Part shown: positions 55,300 through 63,021 of the stretch, one piece after another
Layout: every line of letters begins with the position of its first letter
Numbering within the stretch: the stretch's first letter is position 1
Source: Pedococcus sp. 5OH_020
Lineage (GTDB): Bacteria > Actinomycetota > Actinomycetes > Actinomycetales > Dermatophilaceae
DNA length: 64,000 nucleotides
NCBI RefSeq assembly: GCF_027812955.1
Contig: NZ_JAPYZV010000005.1
Coordinates: forward strand, 186,001-250,000
Direction of reading: 5' to 3'
Notes under the pieces: model-generated
The model's database searches: none
Told to the model about the DNA's origin: nothing
The model's input: the letters and a program-made list of their open reading frames with translations, nothing else
Position numbers and translations under genes: made by a program

Positions 55300-55324
55300 G
55301 TTTTCCTGTCGCGACCGGGGGTAT
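55300..55324 (+). promoter_or_regulatory. Candidate sigma-B/F-type promoter GTTT-N15-GGGTAT for udgX
   Basis: GTTT at 55300-55303 and GGGTAT at 55319-55324 are separated by exactly 15 bases, a full match to the actinobacterial sigma-B/F consensus. Predicted start near 55331, 40 bases before the chosen udgX GTG. A gene for a sigma factor of this class lies at 56.4-57.2 kb. Confidence 0.7.
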
Positions 55325-55370
55325 GAGGCCGCGGAGGTTGGTCCGAGTGCTTGGTCCGAGTCCTGGCGAG

Positions 55371-56036
55371 GTGAGGCGGTTGACGTCGCGCAGTGTTGCG
55401 TCGAGCTGGCCGGGAGCGCAGCAGTGGGTCCCAGACGGGGCCGGTGTGGACCAGCTGGCGTCCGCCGCTCAGGGCTGCCGAGGCTGCGACCTCTTCGCCG
55501 ACGCGACGCAGGCGGTGATGGGGTCCGGACCCGCGGACGCGGAGGTCATGGTCGTGGGCGAGCAGCCCGGCGACCGGGAGGACGTCGCCGGCGAACCGTT
55601 CGTGGGGCCTGCGGGACGCCTGCTCGACGACGCGCTGGCGGCCGCCGGCATCGAGCCGTACTCCGTCTTCCGGACCAACGCAGTCAAGCACTTCCGCTTC
55701 GACCAGCGGGGCGGCAAGCGGATCCACAAGTCGCCTTCCCGGTGGCAGGTCGCCAAGTGCCAGCCGTGGCTGCTCGCCGAGCTCGACGTCGTCCGGCCCA
55801 CCACGGTGGTGCTACTCGGTGCGACGGCGGGGCAGTCGGTGTTCGGGCCGTCCTTCCGCGTGGGGGCGAGCCGTGGTCGGCCCCTGGAGTGGCCGCCAGA
55901 CCTGGCAGGCGCCGGCCCGGAGCTCGTGGTCGCCACGGCGCACCCGGCGTCGGTGCTGAGGTCCCGGCGCCGCGACGAGGAGTACGCCGACCTGGTTGCG
56001 GACCTTTGCATCGCCGCCGGGCGTCCTCGCGGCTGA
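55371..56036 (+). CDS. udgX: Type X uracil-DNA glycosylase (UdgX)
   Basis: 221 residues from a GTG at 55371. Family 4/5-like glycosylase with iron-sulfur cysteines in CRGCDLF and later KCQPW. GEQPGDREDVAGEPFVGPAGRLLDDAL carries the catalytic motif. The UdgX-specific loop GGKRIHKSPS contains the histidine that in M. smegmatis UdgX forms a covalent bond with the abasic site. It therefore probably binds uracil-DNA tightly rather than releasing it. Other GTG starts (55347) remain possible. Confidence 0.9.
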   Translation: MRRLTSRSVASSWPGAQQWVPDGAGVDQLASAAQGCRGCDLFADATQAVMGSGPADAEVMVVGEQPGDREDVAGEPFVGPAGRLLDDALAAAGIEPYSVFRTNAVKHFRFDQRGGKRIHKSPSRWQVAKCQPWLLAELDVVRPTTVVLLGATAGQSVFGPSFRVGASRGRPLEWPPDLAGAGPELVVATAHPASVLRSRRRDEEYADLVADLCIAAGRPRG

Positions 56037-56038
56037 AC

Positions 56039-56064
56039 GTTTCGTCCAGGTTTCCGCGGGGCAA
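56039..56064 (+). promoter_or_regulatory. Weak candidate sigma-B/F promoter GTTT-N16-GGGCAA
   Basis: GTTT (56039-56042) and GGGCAA (56059-56064) are 16 bases apart. The -10 deviates from GGGTAT at two positions. It begins three bases after the udgX stop and could drive the DUF2795-like gene starting at 56123. Confidence 0.4.
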
Positions 56065-56122
56065 AACTGCTGGTGAGCGCGCGTCCCGCCGGAGTAGCGC
56101 CTCAGACAGGAGGCCACCACCG

Positions 56123-56365
56123 ATGACCGCGACCACCAGCACGCCGCCCGACGCCGAGCATGACGAGGGGTGGCAGGCTCAGCTGAGCAGGGAGCTTCAG
56201 GTCGTCGCGTTTCCCGCCCGTCAGGACGAGCTGCTCGCCACCCTCATCCGGCACCGCGCGCCTGCCCGCCTCCTGTGCCGCCTTGCCACGCTTTCCCCCA
56301 CCCGTCGCTACACCTGCGTCACGGACGTGCTCGACGCGGTGGCGCTTGGCGCGCCGGCCAGCTGA
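56123..56365 (+). CDS. DUF2795-like small protein (first paralogue)
   Basis: 80 residues. VVAFPARQDELLATLIRHRAPARLLCRLATLSPTRRYTCVTDVLDAV is the DUF2795-like core, in which FPA/Txx-DEL and LxxLxPxxRY recur. A paralogue at 59870 shares LIR.HAPARLLW/C.L..LSPTRRY. The ribosome site GGAGG lies upstream of the ATG. Function unknown; small helical proteins of this kind occur near stress genes. Convergent with the sigma factor gene. Confidence 0.8.
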   Translation: MTATTSTPPDAEHDEGWQAQLSRELQVVAFPARQDELLATLIRHRAPARLLCRLATLSPTRRYTCVTDVLDAVALGAPAS

Positions 56366-56413
56366 TAGCAGCCGCGGCCAAACGGATCGGTGGTCAGGCG
56401 CTCAGCCCGTTCG

Positions 56414-57214
56414 TCAGGCTGTGGCCCGCTCGTCGACGAGGTCGGCGCGGAGGCGGCCGAGGATGGAGGACAACAGCCGGGACACCTGCATCTGGCTCAC
56501 GCCGAGGGCAGCGCCGATCTCGGACTGCGTCTTCTCCTCCACGAACCGCAGGCGCAGGATCTCGCGCTCGCGGTCGCTCAGCTGCTTGATGAGACAGCCG
56601 AGGGCGGCACTGGTCTCCAGGACCTCGAAGTCGTCCTGCGGCGAGGCGAGCGACTCCCCCACCGTCGTCCCGTGCGGGGTCGGGGCGTCCAGCGAGTGTG
56701 CGCGGTAGGCGGCCGAGCAGGCGGCCGCCTCACGGACCTCGGCACAGTCGAGGTCCAGCGCTTCGGCGAGCTCCGTCACCGACGGCGTCCGGTGCAGCTC
56801 GTGCCGCAGGCGCTCCTCCTCGGCCACCAGGTCGGCACGGTGCTCCTGTAGCCGGCGCGGGGGGCGTACCGACCACGCGAAGTCGCGGAAGTGCCGCTTC
56901 AGCTCACCGGAGATGGTGGCCGAGGCGTACGCGGTGAATCCGCTGCCCTTGCCGTTCCGGTAGCCCAGCGCAGACTTCACCAGCGCCATCCGGGCCACCT
57001 GGACGAGGTCGTCGATGTCGATGCCCCGACCCCGGTAGCGATGTGCGAACGAGTCGGCCAGGTCGAGGGTGAGCACCACGGCTTCCTTGCGCAGCCGGGC
57101 GGCCTTCCTCTCGTCGCGGCACTCCTGCGCGGCCTCCAGCAACGCCTCGGCACGCTCGTGCTGGGCGCTGGAGAGGGAACGGGAAGTGGGGTTGACCTGT
57201 CGTAGCGATGCCAT
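56414..57214 (-). CDS. Sigma-B/F-type RNA polymerase sigma factor
   Basis: 266 residues from the ATG with GGAAGG upstream. Region 2: RYRGRGIDIDDLVQVARMALVKSALGYRNGKGSGFTAYASATISGELKRHFRD. Region 3: VRPPRRLQEHRADLVAEEERLRHELHRTPSVTELAEAL. Region 4: LSDREREILRLRFVEEKTQSEIGAALGVSQMQVSRLLSSILGRLR. This is the general-stress (sigma-70 group 3) class. No anti-sigma gene is adjacent. Several GGGtAt promoters in the window fit its expected specificity. Confidence 0.92.
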   Translation of the reverse strand: MASLRQVNPTSRSLSSAQHERAEALLEAAQECRDERKAARLRKEAVVLTLDLADSFAHRYRGRGIDIDDLVQVARMALVKSALGYRNGKGSGFTAYASATISGELKRHFRDFAWSVRPPRRLQEHRADLVAEEERLRHELHRTPSVTELAEALDLDCAEVREAAACSAAYRAHSLDAPTPHGTTVGESLASPQDDFEVLETSAALGCLIKQLSDREREILRLRFVEEKTQSEIGAALGVSQMQVSRLLSSILGRLRADLVDERATA

Positions 57215-57380
57215 GGGTTGCCTTCCAGAAGAGCGATTTCGGAAAGCGATGGCACCGCTGTTGGACCAAGCGCGTACGTCCACACAACCACTGGACCGCC
57301 GACTATGCAAGTGGGGGCGGTTATATTTCTGCTGGTCAGAGTCTCGCAGCCGCGTCCCGGCGCCGGTCCGCGCGCCGCAG

Positions 57381-58016
57381 TCAGGCGACCACTGGCGTGT
57401 CGCCGCGGCTCAGCTGGGGCCCTACCCCGTCCTCGACGTATGCGGCGTGCCGGCTCCCCGTCTTGCGCGCCACCGTGAGGTGGCCGCCGAGGAAGCCCGA
57501 GACACCGGACAGCGCCGTGGCGGCCAGCGAGAGACGCACGCCCGTGCCGTGGGCGCGCGGTCTGGCCGCCCAGGAGGCGGCATACAACACCAGGGCGACG
57601 CTGTTCAGGAGCCCGTGCAGGGACGCCACGCGCGACTCTGGGCGGCTCGTGCCGCCCCATTCGGCGAGACCGGTCAGGGCGGTCGGGACCGCGGTCACGA
57701 TGCCGGCCCCCAGCAGACGCCGCGAGGCGGGACGGTCCGCGTCCCGGCCTCGAAGGTCCAGCAAAGCGCTGGAGGTCCACAGGCCCAGCGGTAGGTCGGT
57801 GAGGGCAGGGTGCAGGGCGTGGCCGGCGAACTCACCGGTCAGCACCCGGATCACGGCCGGAGACCGCACCGGTCTGCTGAGGGCCCGCAGGACCGGGGTC
57901 AGCCGGTCCAGCGACGCGGCGCTCTCGAGCCGGTGCACGAGGCGCACGAGGGCGGGGGCGTCGGTGCTGGAGGTCGGCGTCGAGTCAGGGAGCTGTTCGG
58001 CGGTGCTCACGGTCAT
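57381..58016 (-). CDS. DUF2231-like membrane protein
   Basis: 211 residues from the ATG at 58016. About four membrane helices with HALHPALTDLPLGLWTSSALLDL, the DUF2231 hallmark HPxxxxxPIG/LW, followed by LTGLAEWGGTSRPESRVASLHGLLNSVALVLYAASW. Role unknown; the histidines could bind haem. GTTT-N15-GGGAAA directly upstream suggests sigma-B/F control. An ATG nine bases earlier is possible. Confidence 0.8.
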   Translation of the reverse strand: MTVSTAEQLPDSTPTSSTDAPALVRLVHRLESAASLDRLTPVLRALSRPVRSPAVIRVLTGEFAGHALHPALTDLPLGLWTSSALLDLRGRDADRPASRRLLGAGIVTAVPTALTGLAEWGGTSRPESRVASLHGLLNSVALVLYAASWAARPRAHGTGVRLSLAATALSGVSGFLGGHLTVARKTGSRHAAYVEDGVGPQLSRGDTPVVA

Positions 58017-58025
58017 GGAGGGCAT

Positions 58026-58050
58026 TTTCCCGGTGGACGGCACACCAAAC
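58026..58050 (-). promoter_or_regulatory. Candidate sigma-B/F promoter GTTT-N15-GGGAAA for the DUF2231 gene
   Basis: On the reverse strand GTTT (58050-58047) is followed after 15 bases by GGGAAA (58031-58026). The first ATG of the gene is nine bases downstream, so the transcript is nearly leaderless. Confidence 0.55.
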
Positions 58051-58092
58051 CTGCGACAGCCGCACGGCGCACGCAGTGGTCGTCAGCGCCGT

Positions 58093-58800
58093 TCAGCCCC
58101 GGGCAGCAGGACGGCTGGCCTCGGCGAGGATGCGATTGGCCATGTCCGTCAGCGACGCGTGGTTCCTCGTCGCAAGCTCCCGCAGCCGGTCGTAGGCGCG
58201 ATCCATGGTGAGGGTCTCCTGGTAGGCCAGTACGCCCTTGGCCTGCTCGATGACCGTCCGTCCCGACAGCGCGCGGCCCACCTTGGCCGCGATGGACCGC
58301 CGGCTGAGCTGCTCGGGCTGGAGGATGAGCGAGGTGATGATGTCGGCGAAGGCCTGACCCAGCAGGGGAATGTCGACGCCCTGCGGCACGGTCGAGTGGA
58401 AGACGTTGAGACCCCCCAGCGTCGTGCCGTGCCAGTCCATCGGAAAGGCGTGGACCGAGGTGTAGCCGGCTGCCACGATCTCGTGGCCGACGTCCGGCCA
58501 GTGACCGATGATCGCGTCGGCACTGGACTCGGACACCAGTGCCCCGTGCGCCACTGCGTCGACGCACGGACCCGAGCCTGACTGGGCCTGGTACAGCTCC
58601 AGGTCGTGTGCCTTGTGGCTGGTGGCGCTGAGCACCTCCAGCCCGTGGTCCGGAGAGGTCACGAGCACACCGATGGCGTCCGCGGCGAGGACCTCGGCGG
58701 CGTCCGCGACGAGGTCGGCAAGGACGTGCGTGAGGTCGCTCTCTCCGACGAGCGCTGAGGCTGCGCGCGCCAGCGCCCGTGAAGGGTTGCTACCAGTCAT
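58093..58800 (-). CDS. GAF-ANTAR regulator (second of a pair)
   Basis: 235 residues from the ATG at 58800. GAF domain (about 25-165: LTHVLADLVADAAEVLAADAIGVLVTS, AQSGSGPCVDAVAHG, SVHAFPMDWHGTTLGGLNVFHS) and C-terminal ANTAR domain (about 175-233: LSRRSIAAKVGRALSGRTVIEQAKGVLAYQETLTMDRAYDRLRELATRNHASLTDMANRILAEA). Start overlaps the upstream GAF-ANTAR stop by one base (TGATG), so the two sensors are made together and may heterodimerise. Confidence 0.88.
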   Translation of the reverse strand: MTGSNPSRALARAASALVGESDLTHVLADLVADAAEVLAADAIGVLVTSPDHGLEVLSATSHKAHDLELYQAQSGSGPCVDAVAHGALVSESSADAIIGHWPDVGHEIVAAGYTSVHAFPMDWHGTTLGGLNVFHSTVPQGVDIPLLGQAFADIITSLILQPEQLSRRSIAAKVGRALSGRTVIEQAKGVLAYQETLTMDRAYDRLRELATRNHASLTDMANRILAEASRPAARG

Positions 58801-59513
58801 CACGACTCTTTCCCGTTGGCGGTGTCGTCGTACCTGAAGTCGAGGGTGCGCTGGACGACCTGGGCGGCGATCTCCGCCACCGTCGTGTCGTGCGCGAACG
58901 CGTGCGCCCGCAGGAGCGCGAGGGCGTCGTCCAGCCCCAGCCGCAGCTGCGCGACCACCATCCCGGTCGCCTGATGGATCTGCGCCCTGGTGGCCCATGG
59001 CCCCTCCATGTCCGTCTCCGCGGCCTGAGGGTCTCGCAACAGGGCCACGCCGACGGCGTCCGCCAGGAACTGTGCCTCCGGCTCGGCGAGGGTGATGAGC
59101 CTTTCGCGGGGCAGGTGGCAGGTCAGCACGCCGAGGACCTCCTGGTCCGGGCGGATGGGGATGGCAGCGAGCTGGATGGCGCCGAGCCCGCGGTGTACGG
59201 CGTAGGCGAACTCGGGCCAGCGGACGTCGTCACCACCGTCGATGCCGACCCGTAGCTGGAGACCGCTCTCGTAGGCCTGCGGGCCGGGCCCCTGTCCGAG
59301 CACCTCCTGCCAGTCCTCGAGCCTGGCCGCGGTCTCGTCCGTGCTGCAGAGCGTGACCCGGTCGGCGGCCGTATAGGCGAGCGTGATCGAGGCGCCGTCC
59401 ACCCCGAGGACCGTCACGGCCGAGGAGCAGAGCCGGCTGGCCAGGGGCAGGCCGGGCTCCTGCCGGGCCATCTCCCTGGCGAGGGTGGTGAGCAGCGAGG
59501 CCTTGTCGAACAT
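58800..59513 (-). CDS. GAF-ANTAR regulator (first of a pair)
   Basis: 237 residues. GAF sensor (about 15-160: LCSSAVTVLGVDGASITLAYTAADRVTLCSTDETA, LGQGPGPQAYESG, AIQLAAIPIRPDQEVLGVLTCHL) and an ANTAR domain (about 170-230: WATRAQIHQATGMVVAQLRLGLDDALALLRAHAFAHDTTVAEIAAQVV). The two adjacent proteins differ in sequence, so they are not a recent duplication. Signal unknown. Confidence 0.86.
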   Translation of the reverse strand: MFDKASLLTTLAREMARQEPGLPLASRLCSSAVTVLGVDGASITLAYTAADRVTLCSTDETAARLEDWQEVLGQGPGPQAYESGLQLRVGIDGGDDVRWPEFAYAVHRGLGAIQLAAIPIRPDQEVLGVLTCHLPRERLITLAEPEAQFLADAVGVALLRDPQAAETDMEGPWATRAQIHQATGMVVAQLRLGLDDALALLRAHAFAHDTTVAEIAAQVVQRTLDFRYDDTANGKES

Positions 59514-59869
59514 CTGCGCCTCCTGCTCGGGGAATGTGGGCGTGCGCGGGGCCCGCGCCCAAGAACAAACCTACGCCGTTGGGAGCACGGTGGCGGAAAT
59601 GCAGCCTCGGCTTACCGAATAACCGGTGCCTCGGGGGGTAGGCGCGCGGCATGGCGTCGTCCGCCTCCAGCAGCGCGGGGCGGGCGATGTCATCCTCCAC
59701 CGGCCGGTTCGGCGACCGCTGGGCGGCCGGGCTGCCCGAGAGCTGCGCCGGAAGCGTCCCTTTACCGAACCCATACCCGGCACGGCCGTTGTTCCCTCCA
59801 GGGATGGGCGTATCCTGTCTGCCGGGCGTGCGCTCCGCCTTGCTGGAGACGACGCCCGCTGGAGGAACC
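59514..59869. other. 356-bp gap with no supported gene
   Basis: Holds the presumed promoter of the GAF-ANTAR pair (leftward) and of the DUF2795-like gene (rightward). The GC-rich segment GGGCG-N-GCGCGGGGCCCGCGCCC (about 59538-59560) is self-complementary and might form a leader hairpin for the ANTAR transcript. A frame open from 59651 runs into the DUF2795-like gene but lacks a ribosome site. No clear RNA gene seen. Confidence 0.5.
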
Positions 59870-60130
59870 ATGACGGCCACTGCCGCCCGCCATATCGATC
59901 CCGCCGCCGATGCCGACACCAGGTCGAAGCTGGCGCATCACCTCGGGCAGGGCTGCTTCCCGGCAACCCAGGACGAGCTCCAGGCCACGTTGATCCGGGT
60001 CCATGCCCCGGCCCGGCTGCTCTGGGAGCTCATGCCCCTGTCCCCCACGCGGCGATACCCCAACCTGGGGGAGGTCTTCGCCGAGCTCGACCATCCGTCG
60101 GTCCACGAGACCGCTCGAGAGCCCATCTGA
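59870..60130 (+). CDS. DUF2795-like small protein (second paralogue)
   Basis: 86 residues behind GGAGG. Core LAHHLGQGCFPATQDELQATLIRVHAPARLLWELMPLSPTRRYPNLGEVFAELDH matches the first paralogue at 56123 in about half of its positions, with the same LIR.HAPARLL and LSPTRRY blocks. The first residues MTAT are also shared. Two paralogues within 4 kb of a stress sigma factor suggest a shared stress role, which is inference. Confidence 0.8.
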   Translation: MTATAARHIDPAADADTRSKLAHHLGQGCFPATQDELQATLIRVHAPARLLWELMPLSPTRRYPNLGEVFAELDHPSVHETAREPI

Positions 60131-60166
60131 GGAGCAGGGGCACCCGCGATCCGGCTGACCCGCCGC

Positions 60167-61231
60167 TCACGTCGCCTCCCGACGTGGCACGGTGCCGCGC
60201 AGTAGTGACCGCAGGCCGTCCCCCAGCCCGCGTGGCCTGAGCGCCGCACTCTCTGTGCCGGCGCCCTCAGCCATACCTGCGACCAGCTCCACCAACACCT
60301 CACGCGCGTCGTGTGCGGGCTGCCAGGCGAGGTCTCGGCGCGCTCGGGTGGTGTCCATCCAGGGGCACTGCAGGGCCATGTCGACCCAGCCGGGGTCCAG
60401 CGGGGAGAGCCGTGCCGCCCAGGCAGCGGCGAGGAGCCGCCGCGTGCGGGCACTGTCGAGCCGGACCGGCCTGGCACGCAGCGCATCAAGGATGTCCCGG
60501 CCCCTGACCACGGGTTCCCCGGCGATGTTGAACTGCCCCTGCGCTCCCCTCTCCATGGCGCGCAGCGCGGCGTCGGCCACGTCCGCGGCGTGCACCAGCT
60601 GGATGCCGAACCGAGGGTCGAACGGCAGGGCGGGGGCGTGCCGCAGCACGCGTCCTGGCAGGACAAGGGGCGTCCCGCAGCGCAGCATCGCCCCACCCGC
60701 GGCGTACTGGGCGATGAGGCATGGGCGCAGGACTGCCACCCTCGAGCGGTCGGGGCGCTGCCGCAGGAGAACGTCGAGGACTCGCTCTCCGGCGGCCTTG
60801 TCGCGGCTGTAGGTCGAGCTCGGCACCCCCGCCACAGGCCACCTTTCGTCCACGAGCGCCTCGCTGCGGCGTGGCGCATAAGCCGCCACCGAGGAGACGT
60901 GCACGAGCTGCGGGACGCCGACCGTCATCGCCTCCTGCACGCACCGATGGAGCATGAGTGGGCCGGCGCGGTGCAGGTACCCGGGCCGGCGCATCGGCTG
61001 AAGCGCCCAGGCGAGATGGAGATAGGCATCCGCACCTTGCAGGGCACCACGCAGGACCGCTCGCGACTCGTCCCGGGAGAGGTCGACCGCAGTCCACCGG
61101 GCCTCGGCGTAGACACCCTGAGGCGGCGGCGGCCTACGGACCAGCGCGTGGACCTCGTGCCCTCGCCCCTGCATGGCTCGCAGGAGGGCGGTACCGAGGT
61201 TCCCGCTGGCTCCCGAGACGACGACACGCAT
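60167..61231 (-). CDS. NAD-dependent epimerase/dehydratase (extended SDR)
   Basis: 354 residues. NAD site MRVVVSGASGNLGTALLRAMQGRG (GxxGxxG), AYLHLAW, HVSSVAAYAPR with catalytic Ser, and YSRDKAAGERVL with the YxxxK pair. Sugar-nucleotide or steroid-type epimerase substrates are typical; none can be fixed. Divergent from a family 2 glycosyltransferase across a 290-bp repeat-containing gap, suggesting a shared polysaccharide or glycolipid task. Confidence 0.87.
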   Translation of the reverse strand: MRVVVSGASGNLGTALLRAMQGRGHEVHALVRRPPPPQGVYAEARWTAVDLSRDESRAVLRGALQGADAYLHLAWALQPMRRPGYLHRAGPLMLHRCVQEAMTVGVPQLVHVSSVAAYAPRRSEALVDERWPVAGVPSSTYSRDKAAGERVLDVLLRQRPDRSRVAVLRPCLIAQYAAGGAMLRCGTPLVLPGRVLRHAPALPFDPRFGIQLVHAADVADAALRAMERGAQGQFNIAGEPVVRGRDILDALRARPVRLDSARTRRLLAAAWAARLSPLDPGWVDMALQCPWMDTTRARRDLAWQPAHDAREVLVELVAGMAEGAGTESAALRPRGLGDGLRSLLRGTVPRREAT

Positions 61232-61274
61232 GCTGCTCCTCCCCGGCTGCTCGGTCGCAGGCCCTCTACCCGGC

Positions 61275-61382
61275 GTCCGTGGCCGCTACTCAGTCCGTAG
61301 CCGCTACTCAGTCCGTAGCCGCTACTCAGTCCGTGGCCGCTACTCAGTCCGTGGGCGCTACTCAGTCCGTGCCGCCTACCCG
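61275..61382. repeat. Six 18-bp direct repeats between epimerase and glycosyltransferase
   Basis: Units of GTCCGT(A/G)GCCGCTACTCA at 61275, 61293, 61311, 61329, 61347 and a diverged sixth copy at 61365. The first five differ at one or two bases. The unit is 18 bp, so it can be read as a six-residue repeat in several frames, but no start or ribosome site supports coding. Lies upstream of both divergent genes. Confidence 0.88.
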
Positions 61383-61521
61383 GGGGTCCGTGCGCCCTTC
61401 CGGGTGTGGGGCGACGGGCTCCCGTGCCGGTTTGCCGTGCGGGGCGCGGGGTACTGCGGAGCCCGTCCGATCCCGTCCCGGCGCCGTACCGCGACAACGC
61501 CTTGTCCCCCGGAGGTTTCCG

Positions 61522-62553
61522 TTGACTGCTCCTGCACCGGCGGCAGCGGAGCTCGAACGGCTCGCCGTGGAGATGGTGGTCCCGGTGCGGTGGGACGACG
61601 GGCCCAGCCAGCCGGTGCCTGAGTCGGAGGCGGCCTTCGAGGAGTACCTGCGTGCGGTCGCGCGGTGGTGCGACGTCACGGTCGTGGACGGGTCCCAGGG
61701 CCCACACGCCGCGTCGCGGCGAGACCGGTGGGGCAACGTGGCACGCGTCCTGGTGCCCGCCAAGAGGTGGGCCGGCAGCAACGGGAAGGTGTCGGGGGCC
61801 ATGACCGGCATCGAGGCGGCGCGGCACCCCACCGTCGTACTGGCCGATGACGACGTGCGCTACGACTACGGCTCCTTGGCATCCCTGGTCTCCGCGATGG
61901 CCTCGGCCGACGTGGTGGCGCCCCAGAACGTCTCGACCACATGGCCCTGGTGGGCGCGATGGGAGGCGGGCCGCATCCTGGTGAACCGGGCGTTCGCGGC
62001 CGACTGGCCGGGGACCTTCGGTCTGCGCCGTGACCTCGTCCTGCGCGCCGACGGCTGGAGCACGGAGGCGCTGTTCGAGAACCTGGAGATGGTGCGGACC
62101 GTCCAGGCGGCGGGTGGCCGGTACCAACGGCGGCCCGACATCCTGGTCCGACGCGAGCCCCCGTCACTGGACCACTTCCTCCGCCAACGGGTCCGCCAGG
62201 CGTACGAGGACCAGGCGCAGCCTCTGCGTTGCCTGGTCGCCCTCAGCGTCGTGCCCGCCGTCCTGCTCGGCCGACGTCGGCCGGTGCGCCTGGTGGGCGG
62301 GGCGGCCGCGACGGCCGCGCTGGCGGAGGTGGGACGCCGGCGGGCGGGGGGTACGGCGGCCTTCCCGGCGAGCACCTCTCTGTTCGCGCCGTTGTGGGCG
62401 CTGGAGCGAGGGGTCTGCGCGTGGGCCGCCGTGGTGGTCCGGCTCCGAGGCGGGGTGGTCTACCACGGCCGCCGGGTCCCGCTGGCGGCCAGCTCACGGC
62501 GCCGCCTGCGCCGTGAGCTGGCCGAGCGCGAGCTTCGGCTCAGCGGGCGGTGA
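61522..62553 (+). CDS. Family 2 glycosyltransferase with TTG start
   Basis: 343 residues. Start chosen at TTG 61522, because GGAGG sits six bases upstream and the frame is intact; GTG at 61573 is the alternative. GT-A fold: VTVVDGS, VLADDDVRYDYGSLASLVSAM (DDD metal site), and WSTEALFENLEMVRTVQAAGGRYQRRPDILVRREPPSLDHFLRQRVRQAYED, the acceptor region with QRVRQ. Two C-terminal hydrophobic stretches suggest membrane attachment. Sugar and acceptor unknown. Overlaps the convergent DUF4383 gene by 14 bp. Confidence 0.85.
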   Translation: MTAPAPAAAELERLAVEMVVPVRWDDGPSQPVPESEAAFEEYLRAVARWCDVTVVDGSQGPHAASRRDRWGNVARVLVPAKRWAGSNGKVSGAMTGIEAARHPTVVLADDDVRYDYGSLASLVSAMASADVVAPQNVSTTWPWWARWEAGRILVNRAFAADWPGTFGLRRDLVLRADGWSTEALFENLEMVRTVQAAGGRYQRRPDILVRREPPSLDHFLRQRVRQAYEDQAQPLRCLVALSVVPAVLLGRRRPVRLVGGAAATAALAEVGRRRAGGTAAFPASTSLFAPLWALERGVCAWAAVVVRLRGGVVYHGRRVPLAASSRRRLRRELAERELRLSGR

Positions 62554-63016
62554 CGCTCCCGTCCCGCAGCGCGCGGTCCCGGCGCCCCAGAACCACGCCG
62601 AGGGCGATCATGCCCGCGCCCAGCAGGAAGTGCAGCCAGTCGTCGGCCGAGTTCACCGGCACGAAGTTCGCCGAGGAGCTCTTGTCGATGAGCAGGCCGT
62701 AGAGCCACAGCACGAGGTAGATCGCACCGCCGACGACGAGGTAGCTCGCCGCGGTCCGCGCCTGCCTCGAGAGGGCGAGCCCCGCGACGCCGAACAGGAC
62801 GTGGACGATGTTGTGCAGCACCGAGACCTGGAACGCTCCGAGCAGCATGGCACCGGAGCCGTGGCCGGCGCCCCCTAGCTGGTCGTAGTGCGTCGTGATG
62901 CCCGGGACGAAGCCCAGGATGCCGACGAGGAGGAACACCGCACCCACAGCCGCGGCGGCCTTCTGCACGGGCGTCCTGGTGGACATATCGGTCGTGGTGT
63001 TTCGGGTGTTGGCCAT
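62540..63016 (-). CDS. DUF4383 membrane protein
   Basis: 158 residues with four membrane helices (about 18-38, 60-82, 88-110, 130-148). The conserved FGVAGLALSR and VNSADDWLHFLLGAGMIALG and the HNIVHVLFG stretch identify DUF4383. Function unknown. It starts five bases after the upstream membrane-protein gene, so probably shares its sigma-B/F-type promoter. Confidence 0.87.
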   Translation of the reverse strand: MANTRNTTTDMSTRTPVQKAAAAVGAVFLLVGILGFVPGITTHYDQLGGAGHGSGAMLLGAFQVSVLHNIVHVLFGVAGLALSRQARTAASYLVVGGAIYLVLWLYGLLIDKSSSANFVPVNSADDWLHFLLGAGMIALGVVLGRRDRALRDGSVTAR

Positions 63017-63021
63017 TGTCG

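Noticed and set aside
59788-59813. Sigma-B/F promoter before the second DUF2795-like gene
   Set aside because: GTTG and GGGCGTAT need an extra base in the -10 and a mismatch in the -35, so the match is too weak.
59651-59869. N-terminal extension of the second DUF2795-like protein from an ATG at 59651
   Set aside because: No ribosome site, no similarity to the paralogue, and GGAGG sits right before the ATG at 59870.
61275-61382. Coding extension of the glycosyltransferase (six-residue repeat)
   Set aside because: The frame is open, but the ideal GGAGG site is at the TTG 61522, and no start or ribosome site precedes the repeat.
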